NCBI RefSeq assembly: GCF_002906155.1
Contig: NZ_MUJK01000001.1
Coordinates: 310,001 to 374,000 of the forward strand
From: Pseudomonas laurylsulfativorans
Lineage (GTDB): Bacteria; Pseudomonadota; Gammaproteobacteria; Pseudomonadales; Pseudomonadaceae
DNA length: 64,000 bases
Direction: 5' to 3'
A program made the translations under genes and the position numbers. Positions 40,331 to 49,160 of the stretch are shown piece by piece. The notes beneath the pieces are model-generated. The model had not been told where the DNA came from. It did not search any database and was given only the letters and a program-made list of their open reading frames with translations. Each line of letters opens with the position of its first letter. The stretch's first letter is position 1.

Positions 40331-41391
40331 CAGGCGTTCCTCGCAGCGAAGTCGATACGCGGGTCGACCAGGGTGTAGCAGAGGTCGCCGACCAGTTTTA
40401 TCAAAAGGCCAAACAAGGTGAAGATGAACAGTGAGCCGAACACCACCGGATAGTCCCGGGATACTGCCGCTTCGTAGCTCATGCGGCCCAGGCCGTCGAG
40501 AGAGAAGATCACCTCGATCAGCAGCGAGCCGGCAAAAAACACACTGATGAACGCCTGGGGAATGCCCGACACCACCAGCAGCATGGCATTGCGGAACACG
40601 TGTCCATAGAGCACCCGGCGTTCACTCAAACCCTTGGCCCGGGCGGTGACCACGTACTGGCGGGTGATTTCATTGAGGAATGAGTTCTTGGTCAGGATGG
40701 TCAGCGTGGCGAAACCGCCGATCACCAGCGCGGTCACCGGTAACACCAGATGCCAGAAGTAGTCGGCAACCTTGCCAAGGGTCGACAGCGAGTCGAAGTT
40801 GTCCGAGACCAGTCCGCGAACCGGGAACCAGTTCAGCGAAGTGCCACCGGCAAAGACCACGATCAGGAACATCGCAAACAGGAACGCGGGCATGGCATAA
40901 CCGATGATGATCGCGGTGCTGCTCCAGATGTCGAAATGGCTGCCATGGTGCACGGCCTTGCGGATGCCCAGGGGAATCGACACCAGATAGGTGATCAGCG
41001 TCGCCCAGAGCCCGAGGGAAATGGTCACCGGCATTTTTTCCAGGATCAGGTCGGTGACGGTGGCACCGCGGAAAAAGCTCTTGCCGAAGTCCAGGCGCGC
41101 GTAGCTGGTGAGCATCAGCCAGAGACGCTCGTGTGCCGGCTTATCGAAACCGTACTGTTTTTCAATGTCCTTGATCAGTTGCGGGTCGAGCCCGCGACTG
41201 GCCCGGGACTTGCCGTTCATGGTTTCGCCGGAACCGCCGCCAACCGTGGCGCCACCAATGCCTTGCAGGTGCGCGATGGCCTGTTCGACCGGCCCGCCCG
41301 GTGCAGCCTGGACGATGACGAAGTTGACCAGAAGAATGATCACCAACGTCGGAATGATCAGCAGCAGGCGCCGCAGTATGTAAGCCCACAT
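40330..41391 (-). CDS. yejB: Peptide ABC transporter permease YejB
   Basis: A 353 aa permease starting [20 protein letters not shown], the typical DppB/OppB first helix. The inserted periplasmic region ([20 protein letters not shown]) is characteristic of YejB. The ATG at 41391 overlaps the yejA stop by one base (TGATG). The longer frame upstream lies in yejA and is not used. Confidence 0.94.
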   Translation of the reverse strand: MWAYILRRLLLIIPTLVIILLVNFVIVQAAPGGPVEQAIAHLQGIGGATVGGGSGETMNGKSRASRGLDPQLIKDIEKQYGFDKPAHERLWLMLTSYARLDFGKSFFRGATVTDLILEKMPVTISLGLWATLITYLVSIPLGIRKAVHHGSHFDIWSSTAIIIGYAMPAFLFAMFLIVVFAGGTSLNWFPVRGLVSDNFDSLSTLGKVADYFWHLVLPVTALVIGGFATLTILTKNSFLNEITRQYVVTARAKGLSERRVLYGHVFRNAMLLVVSGIPQAFISVFFAGSLLIEVIFSLDGLGRMSYEAAVSRDYPVVFGSLFIFTLFGLLIKLVGDLCYTLVDPRIDFAARNA

Positions 41392-43259
41392 CAGTGCGGC
41401 CCTCCGGGTTTGCCACGGCTGATACGCTCGGCCGTCATCTGTTGGTTGGTCAATGGCGTGGTGCTCATCTCCCACCAGCTCTCGATGGCTTCGTCATTGC
41501 TCGCCTGCACGTTCGGGATGCCGAAGCGGTTCCACCACACCGTCGAGGTGCCTGGTGGGTAATAGTTGGGAATCCAGTAGTAATTCCATTGCAGAACCCG
41601 GTCCAGGGCATGGGCGTAATGCAGCATGTCGGCCTGGGTATTGGCGCGGATCAGCCCGGTGATCAGGGTGTCCACTGCCGGGTTTTTCAACACCATGTAG
41701 TTGTTGGAGCCTGGGTCGGTGGCCGCCGCGGAACCGAAGTAATTGAGCAATTCGTTCCCTGGAGAGGTGGTGACCGGGTAGCCGGTGACGATCATGTCGT
41801 AGTCGCGGCTCATCAGGCGATTGACGTACTGGGACGAGTCGATGCGGCGGATGTTGAGGTCGATGCCGATCTGTTTCAACGTACGTTTATAGGGCAGCAG
41901 CAGGCGGTCCATGCCGTTTTGACTGACCAGGAAGGTGAAGCTCAACGGCTCGCCGTCGGCATTGACCAGTTGGTCGCCATCGGGTTTCCAGCCGGCCTGT
42001 TCGAGCAAGTCCAGGGCTTGCAGCTGTTTGTCGCGGATCACGCCGCTGCCATCGGTCTTCGGCGCCTCGAACACGTTGGTGAAGACTTCGTCGGGAATTT
42101 GCCCGCGCAATGGTTCGAGAATCGCCAGCTCACCGGCATCCGGCAGTTGCCTGGCCGCGAGATCGGTATTGGAAAAAAAGCTCTGCTGGCGGATGTACAT
42201 GTCACGCATCATCTGCCGGTTGCTCCACTCGAAGTCCCACAGCATCACCAGTGCCTGGCGCACGCGACGGTCCTGGAACATGGGCTTTTGCAGATTGAAC
42301 ACAAAACCCTGGGCTGGCTGCGGTGCCTCGGTGGCAAGGTGGGCCTTTTGCAGGCGACCATCGCTCAGGGCCGGGCTGTCGTAGCCGATGGAATAGCCGG
42401 TGGCGGAAAATTCGCGATTGTAGTCATAGGCGCCACCGCGCAGGACCTGGCGCGCCACGTCGGTATCGCCGAAGTACTCGATGCTGAAATGATCGAAGTT
42501 GTACAGGCCACGGCTGACCGGCAGGTCCTTGCCCCACCAGTCGGGATTGCGCTCGAAGGTGATGCTGCGCCCGGAATCGATCTTGCCGACTTTATAGGGG
42601 CCGCTGCCCAAAGGCGCTTCATAGCCGCCGCCACCGGCGAAATCGCGACTCTTCCACCAGTGTTCGGGAAACACCGGCAGGGTCGCGATATCCAGGGGCA
42701 GGGTGCGGTTTTCGTTGTTCTTGAAATCAAAGCGGACCGTCAGCGGCGATTCCACTTCGATGCCTTTGACGTCGGCGAACTGCGTGCGGTATCGCAGGCT
42801 GCCCTGGGTCATCAGCAGGTCAAAGGTATAACGCACGTCTTGGGCGGTAATCGGTTTGCCATCGGCAAAACGTGCCTTTGGGTTGAGGTAAAAGCGCAGG
42901 GATAACCCGTCTTCGGAGCGCTCCATCTTCTCTGCCACCAGACCGTACACGGTGTAAGGCTCGTCAAGCGAACGCTGGGCCAGCGGCGAATAGAGCAGGC
43001 CGTCGATCTGTGTGACGCCGATGCCTTTGTCGATGTAAGGCAAAACATGGTCGAACTGACCAATTTCGATCGCCGAGCGCCGCATCGTGCCGCCTTTGGG
43101 GGCCTGCGGGTTGGTGTAGGCAAAATGACTGAAGCCGGCAGGGTACTTTGCCGGTTCGCCGTAAACGGTCAATGCATGCCGCGGTTCAGCATTCACACCG
43201 GCGGTACCCATCAGCAGGGACACGGCAGTGAACAACAAGGTAGAGAAAGCCAGTCGCAT
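41391..43259 (-). CDS. yejA: Peptide ABC transporter substrate-binding protein YejA
   Basis: Periplasmic binding protein of 622 aa with a signal peptide ([20 protein letters not shown], cleavage after VNA). The SBP family 5 body includes [20 protein letters not shown] and, later, [15 protein letters not shown] loops typical of YejA. ATG 43259 starts the signal peptide; 29 upstream in-frame codons have no such role. It is first in the operon with yejB, yejE and yejF. Confidence 0.93.
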   Translation of the reverse strand: MRLAFSTLLFTAVSLLMGTAGVNAEPRHALTVYGEPAKYPAGFSHFAYTNPQAPKGGTMRRSAIEIGQFDHVLPYIDKGIGVTQIDGLLYSPLAQRSLDEPYTVYGLVAEKMERSEDGLSLRFYLNPKARFADGKPITAQDVRYTFDLLMTQGSLRYRTQFADVKGIEVESPLTVRFDFKNNENRTLPLDIATLPVFPEHWWKSRDFAGGGGYEAPLGSGPYKVGKIDSGRSITFERNPDWWGKDLPVSRGLYNFDHFSIEYFGDTDVARQVLRGGAYDYNREFSATGYSIGYDSPALSDGRLQKAHLATEAPQPAQGFVFNLQKPMFQDRRVRQALVMLWDFEWSNRQMMRDMYIRQQSFFSNTDLAARQLPDAGELAILEPLRGQIPDEVFTNVFEAPKTDGSGVIRDKQLQALDLLEQAGWKPDGDQLVNADGEPLSFTFLVSQNGMDRLLLPYKRTLKQIGIDLNIRRIDSSQYVNRLMSRDYDMIVTGYPVTTSPGNELLNYFGSAAATDPGSNNYMVLKNPAVDTLITGLIRANTQADMLHYAHALDRVLQWNYYWIPNYYPPGTSTVWWNRFGIPNVQASNDEAIESWWEMSTTPLTNQQMTAERISRGKPGGPH

Positions 43260-43343
43260 TGTCAGCCTTAGAGCCGGGTGGTCGTTAACGACAATTTGTA
43301 CGCTAGCGACGCGTCCCTCGCCAGCCGAATTACGCATCGCAAA

Positions 43344-43375
43344 CACAACGGCCCACCAAAAGGCGGGCCGTTGTG
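43344..43375. terminator. Hairpin terminator between yejA and ppiC-like gene
   Basis: CACAACGGCCCACC pairs with GGCGGGCCGTTGTG (13 of 14 positions) around AAAA. On the minus strand it follows the parvulin stop codon by about 20 bases; the T run after it is short. Confidence 0.65.
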
Positions 43376-43394
43376 AGAGTAGCTCAAGCGTCGA

Positions 43395-43676
43395 TCAGTC
43401 CTGACGGCTGGTCACTTCCAGCAGGTGGTAACCGAACTGGGTCTTGACCGGGCCCTGGACCACGTTGATCGGGGCGCTGAAGACCACGGTGTCGAATTCC
43501 TTGACCATCTGGCCCGGACCGAAGGACCCCAGGTCACCGCCCTGGCGGCTGGAAGGGCAGGTGGAGTTTGCCTTGGCAACTTCGGCGAAATCGGCGCCAG
43601 CCTCGATTTGGGCCTTGAGTTCGTTGCACTTGGCTTCGGAAGCAACAAGGATGTGACGGGCAGTGGCTTTGGCCAT
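43395..43676 (-). CDS. Parvulin-type peptidyl-prolyl cis-trans isomerase (PpiC)
   Basis: A 93 aa cytoplasmic parvulin starting MAKATARHILVASEAKCNEL, with FAEVAKANSTCPSSRQGGDLG and KTQFGYHLLEVTSRQD. Compared with the paralogue at 28418 it is closer in length and sequence to E. coli PpiC. ATG 43676 follows AAGGAGTATTTTCCC, a strong site. It is upstream of yejA but separated by a hairpin. Confidence 0.95.
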   Translation of the reverse strand: MAKATARHILVASEAKCNELKAQIEAGADFAEVAKANSTCPSSRQGGDLGSFGPGQMVKEFDTVVFSAPINVVQGPVKTQFGYHLLEVTSRQD

Positions 43677-43783
43677 GGGAAAATACTCCTTTCAATATTC
43701 AGTAAAGTGCTGAGCCTACCGGATTCAGTGAGCTATTTCTCCTCAAAGTTCCTTTCCACGCGGGATCCATGGCAGTTGGAACC

Positions 43784-44665
43784 TCAAAGGCCTGTGTCTC
43801 TCAGGCGCTCGGCATGCTGGACATACAGTTCAATCGGGTCGACACCTGTACGCAACTGGCCGGTCGGTTGGCCAATGCTGTCCAAATGATCCAGTGCATA
43901 GTCGGAACGGATAACCGTTCCCAGATGAGAGCTGAAGCGACCGACCACCCCGTCGTTCTGCTCGCCTTCGGTGACGAAATAGCTGGAAAGAGCCCGACAG
44001 AAGGCGTGGAGCGGATTGAGCGCATTGAACCCTTCTTCGAGAACGTTCGACTGCAGCACGCCGCTCCACGAATAGTAACGAACACCGTTGACCCGTTCGC
44101 GTCCCTTGCCACCCCAGGTTGTGGGCAGCCCTTGTGGGTATTTGTCGTTGAATGCGCCTACGCCTTCGGTGGTCAACGCGTTGAGGGCCGCAATGGCGTT
44201 CTTCGGTTGGTATTGATTGTCGCTTAATGCCGCGAGGAAGTCGGCGAACAGGGTCACTACTGTCTCGGCCACCTCTTCCGGCAGACACCCCGGTGTCAAA
44301 GCCTTGCGCAGGAAATCGGCCAGTTCCGAGCCATGGTTCGGCCCGCTGACGGAGGTGACCGACGCCACATGGTGTGGCGCAATCGCCGCGGCATAACGTG
44401 AGGTCAGTGCGCCCTGACTATGGCCTATGAGGTTGACTTTGCGTGCACCGGTTCCTTCCAGTACGCGCTCGATCTGTTTGAGCAGTTGTTCACCGCGTAC
44501 CTCGTTGCCATGGGTGCCCGACAGGTGAGGAACGAACACCCTTGCTCCGGCGTTCCTCAGCGCCTGCCTGATGTCGTGAAAGAGCTCGAATTTGCTAATT
44601 CTTTCAAGGCCGAAAAGGCCGTGGACCAGCAGTATTGGATAACAAGTGCTTGCATTCCTTTGCAT
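43784..44665 (-). CDS. Triacylglycerol lipase of the Pseudomonas family I type, no signal peptide
   Basis: Alpha/beta hydrolase of 293 aa. It has the oxyanion HG in YPILLVHGLFG, nucleophile Ser in GHSQG (about residue 83), catalytic Asp in NDGVVGRFSSHLG and His in SDYALDHLDSIGQ, as in true Pseudomonas lipases. Unlike the secreted LipA of P. aeruginosa, the N terminus (MQRNASTCYP) is not a signal peptide and no lipase foldase gene is adjacent. This resembles the small lipases of P. fragi and P. fluorescens. The ATG at 44665 has AAGG at proper distance; an ATG two codons upstream is the alternative. Confidence 0.9.
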   Translation of the reverse strand: MQRNASTCYPILLVHGLFGLERISKFELFHDIRQALRNAGARVFVPHLSGTHGNEVRGEQLLKQIERVLEGTGARKVNLIGHSQGALTSRYAAAIAPHHVASVTSVSGPNHGSELADFLRKALTPGCLPEEVAETVVTLFADFLAALSDNQYQPKNAIAALNALTTEGVGAFNDKYPQGLPTTWGGKGRERVNGVRYYSWSGVLQSNVLEEGFNALNPLHAFCRALSSYFVTEGEQNDGVVGRFSSHLGTVIRSDYALDHLDSIGQPTGQLRTGVDPIELYVQHAERLRDTGL

Positions 44666-44671
44666 GTTCAT

Positions 44672-45002
44672 ACCTTTGCACAGTAGTTCGTTGGGACTGC
44701 ATGGCGTTTCACTCTAAAACACTTGAGGTTGGCGCGATGTATGAAAAGTCCGTCGGAACTTGCAGAAAGCGGAATAGAACAAGTGTGAATGCTTGAAAGT
44801 GGCTGAGGCTTTAGTCGGAATAGTTTGAGGATTTTCAAGGCGATCAGGTTGCTGTTGATCAAAGACCTACTTCGTATGTATCGATTTTCCCAGTAAGCCG
44901 GAGTGAGAGGCCGACATCACGGCTGTTTGTCGTGGGGTTAAATAGCCGTCATCCAACGCCGGCCACCCGTTCGGTGTTTATTCCAGGGACTGGAGCGAAT
45001 GA
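44672..45002. other. Intergenic region without a recognised gene
   Basis: This 331-base divergent spacer is AT-richer than the flanks and must hold the promoters of the lipase and of the hypothetical gene at 45003. I see no convincing RNA gene or protein frame; a 64-codon minus-strand frame here has no ribosome-binding site. Confidence 0.5.
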
Positions 45003-46067
45003 ATGACTGTTTATGAACCCGCCACCTTGAATCTCGCGCAACAACCATTAGCCGCTCCCTTGCTTGAACAGGCGGAAAACGGCGTTCTGAACCCCTCTGA
45101 CAAAAAGGCCGTCATCAGGGTCCGGCCTTATCCAGGCATGACCTGCGGCGACAAATTGCTATTGAATTGGGCGGGCCTGGATGCCGATGGCCAAGCCTGC
45201 AAGCATCAGGTGGCGCGGTTTGTCAGTGAGGACCGGATCGGCGAGGACATGATCTTTGCTGTGGGTAGCGCACCTATCGCGGCGCTGGACGGTGGTTCAC
45301 TCGAAATCAGTTACTCACTCATGAGCACCCGTTGTGCGGGGCCCGTGCACTCCCATCGTTTGCATCTGAGTGTAGGAGATGTGCAATCCGACCTGCTACC
45401 TGCGACGATAAGCGATGCAGTGGGTAGAACGCTTGATCCGGATCGGGTGAAAGAAGGGGCGATCGTTACGATCAAACCCTACGCGCACATGGCGGCGGGC
45501 GACTGGGTGTTGTTGACCTGGGCTGGCGTTTCGGTCGAAGGAAGCTTCTGTGATGCACTCAAGGTCGAGTCCTTTTCTGTGGGGGACGAACTGTCATTTT
45601 GGGTCGACCCGCAGTGCATTGCGCCCAATCTGGATTCTTGCGTTTCCGTCGATTATTGCGTGAAGCAAGCAGGGCAGAATCCTCGTTACTCTGAAGTGAC
45701 GGCACTGATGATTGGCAGGCTGGAGCGCGCGCCACTGCTGCCACCCATTGTGCTGGAAGCCGATGAAGGTTGGTTGGATCTGCATGATGCGCAGGATGGT
45801 GTGACCGTCGTCATCGAAAGCGCCAAGGCCGATAAAGGTGAACTGATTTACCTGAGATGTGACGGGGAAAAATTCAATCACTGTGACGAGCGCGAAGTCA
45901 CCAGAGATATTGCGGGCGAGCCGTTGGTATTCATTGTTCCCTACCGGTTCTGGAGGGAGCATCGAGATTCCGCGATCCGTGTTTCCTATTCAGTCGAGCG
46001 CTGTGACGGTACCCGCCAGCAATCCGGGGCGACACTGGTTCAGGTGCAGTCGATGATGGGACTCTGA
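45003..46067 (+). CDS. Hypothetical protein with three tandem Ig-like repeats
   Basis: I do not recognise a named family. The 354 aa protein consists of three repeats of about 105 residues, near 24-130, 142-243 and 248-350. Each has a (V)LDP-like start, a strand such as VIRVRPYPGM or VTIKPYAHM, then GD.LLL.WAG and ends with SVSY/ISYS-type strands (LEISYSL, VSVDYCV, IRVSYSV). This pattern suggests beta-sandwich domains. There is no signal peptide or membrane anchor, so a surface role would need another secretion route. ATG 45003 follows GGAGCGAATGA. It is divergent from the lipase gene. Confidence 0.85.
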   Translation: MTVYEPATLNLAQQPLAAPLLEQAENGVLNPSDKKAVIRVRPYPGMTCGDKLLLNWAGLDADGQACKHQVARFVSEDRIGEDMIFAVGSAPIAALDGGSLEISYSLMSTRCAGPVHSHRLHLSVGDVQSDLLPATISDAVGRTLDPDRVKEGAIVTIKPYAHMAAGDWVLLTWAGVSVEGSFCDALKVESFSVGDELSFWVDPQCIAPNLDSCVSVDYCVKQAGQNPRYSEVTALMIGRLERAPLLPPIVLEADEGWLDLHDAQDGVTVVIESAKADKGELIYLRCDGEKFNHCDEREVTRDIAGEPLVFIVPYRFWREHRDSAIRVSYSVERCDGTRQQSGATLVQVQSMMGL

Positions 46068-46076
46068 TTTCCGTTT

Positions 46077-46108
46077 GCCCTCCAGACTTCCCATGAAGGC
46101 CGGAGGGC
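46077..46108. terminator. Hairpin between hypothetical gene and DAHP synthase
   Basis: GCCCTCC pairs with GGAGGGC across an 18-base loop. It lies between two convergent genes and lacks a clear T run, so its strength as a terminator is uncertain. Confidence 0.45.
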
Positions 46109-46124
46109 GGACGGATAATGCCGG

Positions 46125-47204
46125 CTATTGGGCGTTGCCTTGCGCTCGCAGACGATTTGCCGCTTCAAGCAACAGTTGTTCTGTCCCGGTCCAGCCGAGG
46201 CAGCCATCGGTCACTGACACGCCGTATTGCAATGACGAACTCAACGGCTGGCAACCCTCGAATAGATGGCTCTCGATCATCATACCGATCAGCGAACGAT
46301 CGCCTTGCAGGCGTTGTTCAAGTACATCGTTGAACACGGCAGGCTGGCGCAACGGGTTTTTGCCGCTGTTGGCGTGACTGCAATCGACCATGATTCGAGC
46401 CGGAATCCTGAGCCTGGTCAGGTCACTGTTCACCTGGGCGACGCTGGCGCTGTCGTAGTTCGGCCCCTGATGGCCGCCACGCAGTACCAGGTGAGTGTCC
46501 GCATTGCCCGGCGTTTGAATGATCGCCGGGTGTCCCTGGCTATCGACACCGAAATGACGATGGGGGTGGGCGGCGGAACGCATGGCATCGCTGGCGACCG
46601 CGACACCACCGTCAGTCCCGTTCTTGAACCCTACAGGCATGCCCAGGCCGCTGGCCATTTCCCGATGGATCTGCGATTCCGTGGTCCGGGCGCCAATGGC
46701 CACCCAGCTCAACAGATCATCGAAGTAGCCGGCCGCCATCGGTTGCAGCAGTTCAGTCGCAACGGGCAGGCCCAGGCGGAGCATTTCGCGCATCAGTTCG
46801 CGGGACAACGTCAGGCCGGCGGCCATGTCATCGCTGCCATCCAGATGCGGGTCGTAGGCCAGGCCTTTCCAGCCAACCGTGGTACGGGGTTTTTCGACAT
46901 AGGCACGCATCACCAGCAGCATTTCATCGCTGACTTCAGCGGCGAGGCGGGCAAGGTTGCCGGCGTATTCGAGAGCTGATTTCGGATCGTGTATCGAGCA
47001 TGGGCCGACGATGACCAGCAGACGGGAGTCTTCACCGTTGAGGATCGCGCGAACCGCTTGGCGGTGGGCGCTGACTTGCTGGGTTAGGGCGTTGCTGAGT
47101 GGCAATTGCTGTTTGAACTGCAATGAGCTGGGCAGGCGCAGGGTCAGCGCTTCATTGGCAGGGCTCAAGGCGGACAGCGGCAGTGCAGAGACGGACGAGT
47201 TCAT
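46125..47204 (-). CDS. 3-deoxy-7-phosphoheptulonate (DAHP) synthase, AroF/AroG type
   Basis: Catalyses the first step of the shikimate pathway, condensing phosphoenolpyruvate and erythrose 4-phosphate. The 359 aa protein is a type I, AroG-like enzyme. Landmarks: LLVIVGPCSIHDPKSALEYA (about 65), PRTTVGWKGLAYDPHLDGS, GARTTESQIHREMASGL, GFKNGTDG and VDCSHANSGK. ATG 47204 follows AGGAAACCTTGAAT. Feedback class (Phe, Tyr or Trp sensitive) cannot be read from sequence by eye. The upstream leader peptide and terminator indicate control by aromatic amino acid supply. Confidence 0.95.
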   Translation of the reverse strand: MNSSVSALPLSALSPANEALTLRLPSSLQFKQQLPLSNALTQQVSAHRQAVRAILNGEDSRLLVIVGPCSIHDPKSALEYAGNLARLAAEVSDEMLLVMRAYVEKPRTTVGWKGLAYDPHLDGSDDMAAGLTLSRELMREMLRLGLPVATELLQPMAAGYFDDLLSWVAIGARTTESQIHREMASGLGMPVGFKNGTDGGVAVASDAMRSAAHPHRHFGVDSQGHPAIIQTPGNADTHLVLRGGHQGPNYDSASVAQVNSDLTRLRIPARIMVDCSHANSGKNPLRQPAVFNDVLEQRLQGDRSLIGMMIESHLFEGCQPLSSSLQYGVSVTDGCLGWTGTEQLLLEAANRLRAQGNAQ

Positions 47205-47253
47205 ATTCAAGGTTTCCTGGGAGGGTGGCGGGTTCATGCCCGCGCGCTCGGCC

Positions 47254-47406
47254 CTACTGGGGTGTTCGACAATTGGCCAAATTGGCTGCGTGTGTGTGCT
47301 TGCCACCTGTGGGTGACCGATCGGAGGCGGCAGGCTGTCCCGAGCGGAGGCTGGTAAATCGCCAGGCGGTAAAACTGTCGTAACGGTAATAAGTGGCGTA
47401 GTTCAT
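47254..47406 (-). CDS. Tyrosine-rich small ORF between attenuator and DAHP synthase
   Basis: A 50-codon frame starting MNYATYYRYDSFTAWRF, with four Tyr, two Phe and one Trp among its first 17 residues. Its ATG at 47406 follows AGAGGATTCAGAGC, a good ribosome-binding site. It lies after the leader terminator and ends 49 bases before the DAHP synthase start. It could be a second regulatory leader acting on translation of the synthase or simply a small protein. No family is recognised. Confidence 0.6.
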   Translation of the reverse strand: MNYATYYRYDSFTAWRFTSLRSGQPAASDRSPTGGKHTHAANLANCRTPQ

Positions 47407-47454
47407 GCTCTGAATCCTCTGGATGTCTGGTGTGTTGCTAAAAATGTTGAGGCC

Positions 47455-47495
47455 TGAAAAAACAAAACCCCCGGTCGGGAGGCCGACCGGGGGTT
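47455..47495 (-). terminator. Attenuator terminator in the DAHP synthase leader
   Basis: On the minus strand AACCCCCGGTCGG and CCGACCGGGGGTT form a 13-pair stem with a four-base loop, followed by TTTGTTTTTT. It lies 48 bases after the stop codon of the aromatic-rich leader peptide and about 250 bases before the synthase. Confidence 0.9.
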
Positions 47496-47542
47496 GAGAA
47501 TTCTCTGGTGGCGACCCGTTTAAAGTGGGCGCCGTGTGGGTA

Positions 47543-47671
47543 TCAGGCGCGCCAGTGGCTAAACCAATACCCAAAATAAAAGCTGACCGGAGCGCAATCG
47601 TCATTCGCCCGGGCAGCCGCAACCGAGCGCAGGGCGCTGGCGGTACGAAGCTGTAAGAGGGCGTTCAACAT
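47543..47671 (-). CDS. Aromatic-rich leader peptide of the DAHP synthase attenuator
   Basis: A 42-codon frame with a GGAG ribosome-binding site (GGAGACAGACC before ATG 47671). Near its end residues 31-40 read FYFGYWFSHW: three Phe, two Tyr and two Trp in ten codons. An intrinsic terminator follows the TGA. This is the arrangement of transcription attenuators of amino acid operons, where ribosome stalling at scarce charged tRNA prevents terminator formation. Having all three aromatic residues suggests sensing of Phe, Tyr and Trp together. The competing antiterminator could not be resolved by eye. Confidence 0.82.
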   Translation of the reverse strand: MLNALLQLRTASALRSVAAARANDDCAPVSFYFGYWFSHWRA

Positions 47672-47831
47672 GGTCTGTCTCCGATGGATGGGCCGAGCTT
47701 ACTAGAGGCCGGCACGCAGATTCAATCAGAAAATGCTATCGGCCAACGACGACGCTTTCTATCGCTTGAGTGCCCCGAAGGTTGTGACACACTCTGCGCC
47801 TCAACAAAACACATCGTCACAAGGACACACC

Positions 47832-48590
47832 ATGACGGCTCTGACCCTCGCCGCCGCTCAAACGATTTCCATCCCTGGAGATCTCGCTGGCAATATCGCC
47901 AGACATCAACGTTTCATGCAGGTGGCTGCGGAGCAAGGCGTGCAATTGCTGGTGTTCCCGGAGTTATCACTGACCGGCTACGAACGGGGGCGCGCGGCGC
48001 AGCTGGCGATTGCTCCGGACGCGGCCGTACTGCAACCGCTGCGTGATGTTGCCCGGGAAGTCGGCGTGACGGCTATCGTCGGCATGCCGATTCGGCTGTC
48101 GGACACATCTCCCGTGCTGATTGGCGCGCTGATATTGGGTGCCGATGGTTCTCTCGGGGTCTATAGCAAGCAGCATCTGCATCCTGGGGAGGAGGAGGCG
48201 TTTGCGCCGGGAACGGGGGGCGCGCCTCTGAACGTCGGTAACGACACGATTGCGTTGGCTGTGTGCGCAGACTTCACCCATGCCGATCATGCGGCTAACG
48301 CTGCACTGAACGGTGCTGGCGTGTATGCCGCTGGCGTGCTGATCACGGCAAAAGGCTACAACCCGGATACCGCATTGTTAAAGGGCTACGCCGCTGACCT
48401 TTCAATGCTGGTGCTGATGGCCAACCATGGCGGTGCAACGGGTGGCTGGGAGTCTGCTGGACGTAGCGCGATGTGGGCGCCGGACGGTTCGCTGATTGCG
48501 GCCGCCGTCGGTACCGGCAGCCAGATGGTCATTGCCAGGCGCGATTGCGCGGGGTGGGCCGGGAAGGTATTGGCAGTGGAAGTGGAATGA
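47832..48590 (+). CDS. Carbon-nitrogen hydrolase (nitrilase superfamily)
   Basis: A 252 aa cytosolic amidase-like enzyme with the Glu-Lys-Cys catalytic triad: Glu in LLVFPELSLTGYE, Lys in YSKQHLHPGEEEAF and Cys in IALAVCADFTHADHA. The substrate is unknown; relatives hydrolyse amides and N-carbamoyl compounds. ATG 47832 follows AAGGACACACC. The next gene starts within its stop codon region, so the two are coupled. Confidence 0.9.
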   Translation: MTALTLAAAQTISIPGDLAGNIARHQRFMQVAAEQGVQLLVFPELSLTGYERGRAAQLAIAPDAAVLQPLRDVAREVGVTAIVGMPIRLSDTSPVLIGALILGADGSLGVYSKQHLHPGEEEAFAPGTGGAPLNVGNDTIALAVCADFTHADHAANAALNGAGVYAAGVLITAKGYNPDTALLKGYAADLSMLVLMANHGGATGGWESAGRSAMWAPDGSLIAAAVGTGSQMVIARRDCAGWAGKVLAVEVE

Positions 48591-49033
48591 TGGAGCGCCA
48601 ATGGCGTCCGGCAATGCCTGAGGATCTGAAATTCGCCCGCGAACTGACCTGTACAGGCATGCTGCGTTACTACATTAAGCATGATTTGCTGTGGCAAGAC
48701 GAAGCGTTTGACGTGGCCTGGGCCGGGCGAGACAACCGGGTGATTACATGGGGCGACAATATCCTGGGTTATGTCAGCCTGAGCCGCGATGCCAGAGCCT
48801 TGTATATCCGCGAGTTGCATATTGTCGAAGCGTTCCGTGGGCAGGGTACTGGATGCTGGGTGATCGATCAGGTGCGGGCTCTGGCCCATCAGGAGGGGCG
48901 CCCGGCGTTGCGCCTGACGGTTTTTGAAAACAACCCGGCGCAAGTGTTGTACGAGCGCAAGGGATTCAGGATGGTGGGCAAGGACGAATGTTTCCTGAGG
49001 ATGCAGCTGGATATCCCCGGCCGGGATTGCTGA
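48587..49033 (+). CDS. GNAT family N-acetyltransferase
   Basis: A 148 aa acetyltransferase with the acetyl-CoA loop in VEAFRGQGTGCWVIDQVRAL (R/Q-x-x-G-x-G/A motif) and the C-terminal VLYERKGFRMVGKDECFLRM strand pattern. Two consecutive ATGs (48587 and 48590) overlap the TGA of the amidase gene, so it is translated in coupling with it. The acceptor is unknown. Confidence 0.9.
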   Translation: MMERQWRPAMPEDLKFARELTCTGMLRYYIKHDLLWQDEAFDVAWAGRDNRVITWGDNILGYVSLSRDARALYIRELHIVEAFRGQGTGCWVIDQVRALAHQEGRPALRLTVFENNPAQVLYERKGFRMVGKDECFLRMQLDIPGRDC

Positions 49034-49160
49034 AACACGCTTGCGACAAGCCTTTCAAGATGAATTGAAACTTTTAATCTGACGCTTTCCGCTAGGTCTG
49101 CCAGATGCTTTTTGCTAAGGTGTCTGGCAACCCAATAAGACCATATCGCGAGGTGTCTGC

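Noticed and set aside
44668..44862. A 64-codon minus-strand gene next to the lipase
   Set aside because: No ribosome-binding site and no protein-like pattern; it lies in an AT-richer promoter region.
47254..47622. A single 122-codon gene upstream of DAHP synthase
   Set aside because: The frame runs through the intrinsic terminator hairpin, and its upstream half overlaps the aromatic leader in another frame. Only the part from ATG 47406 has a ribosome-binding site.
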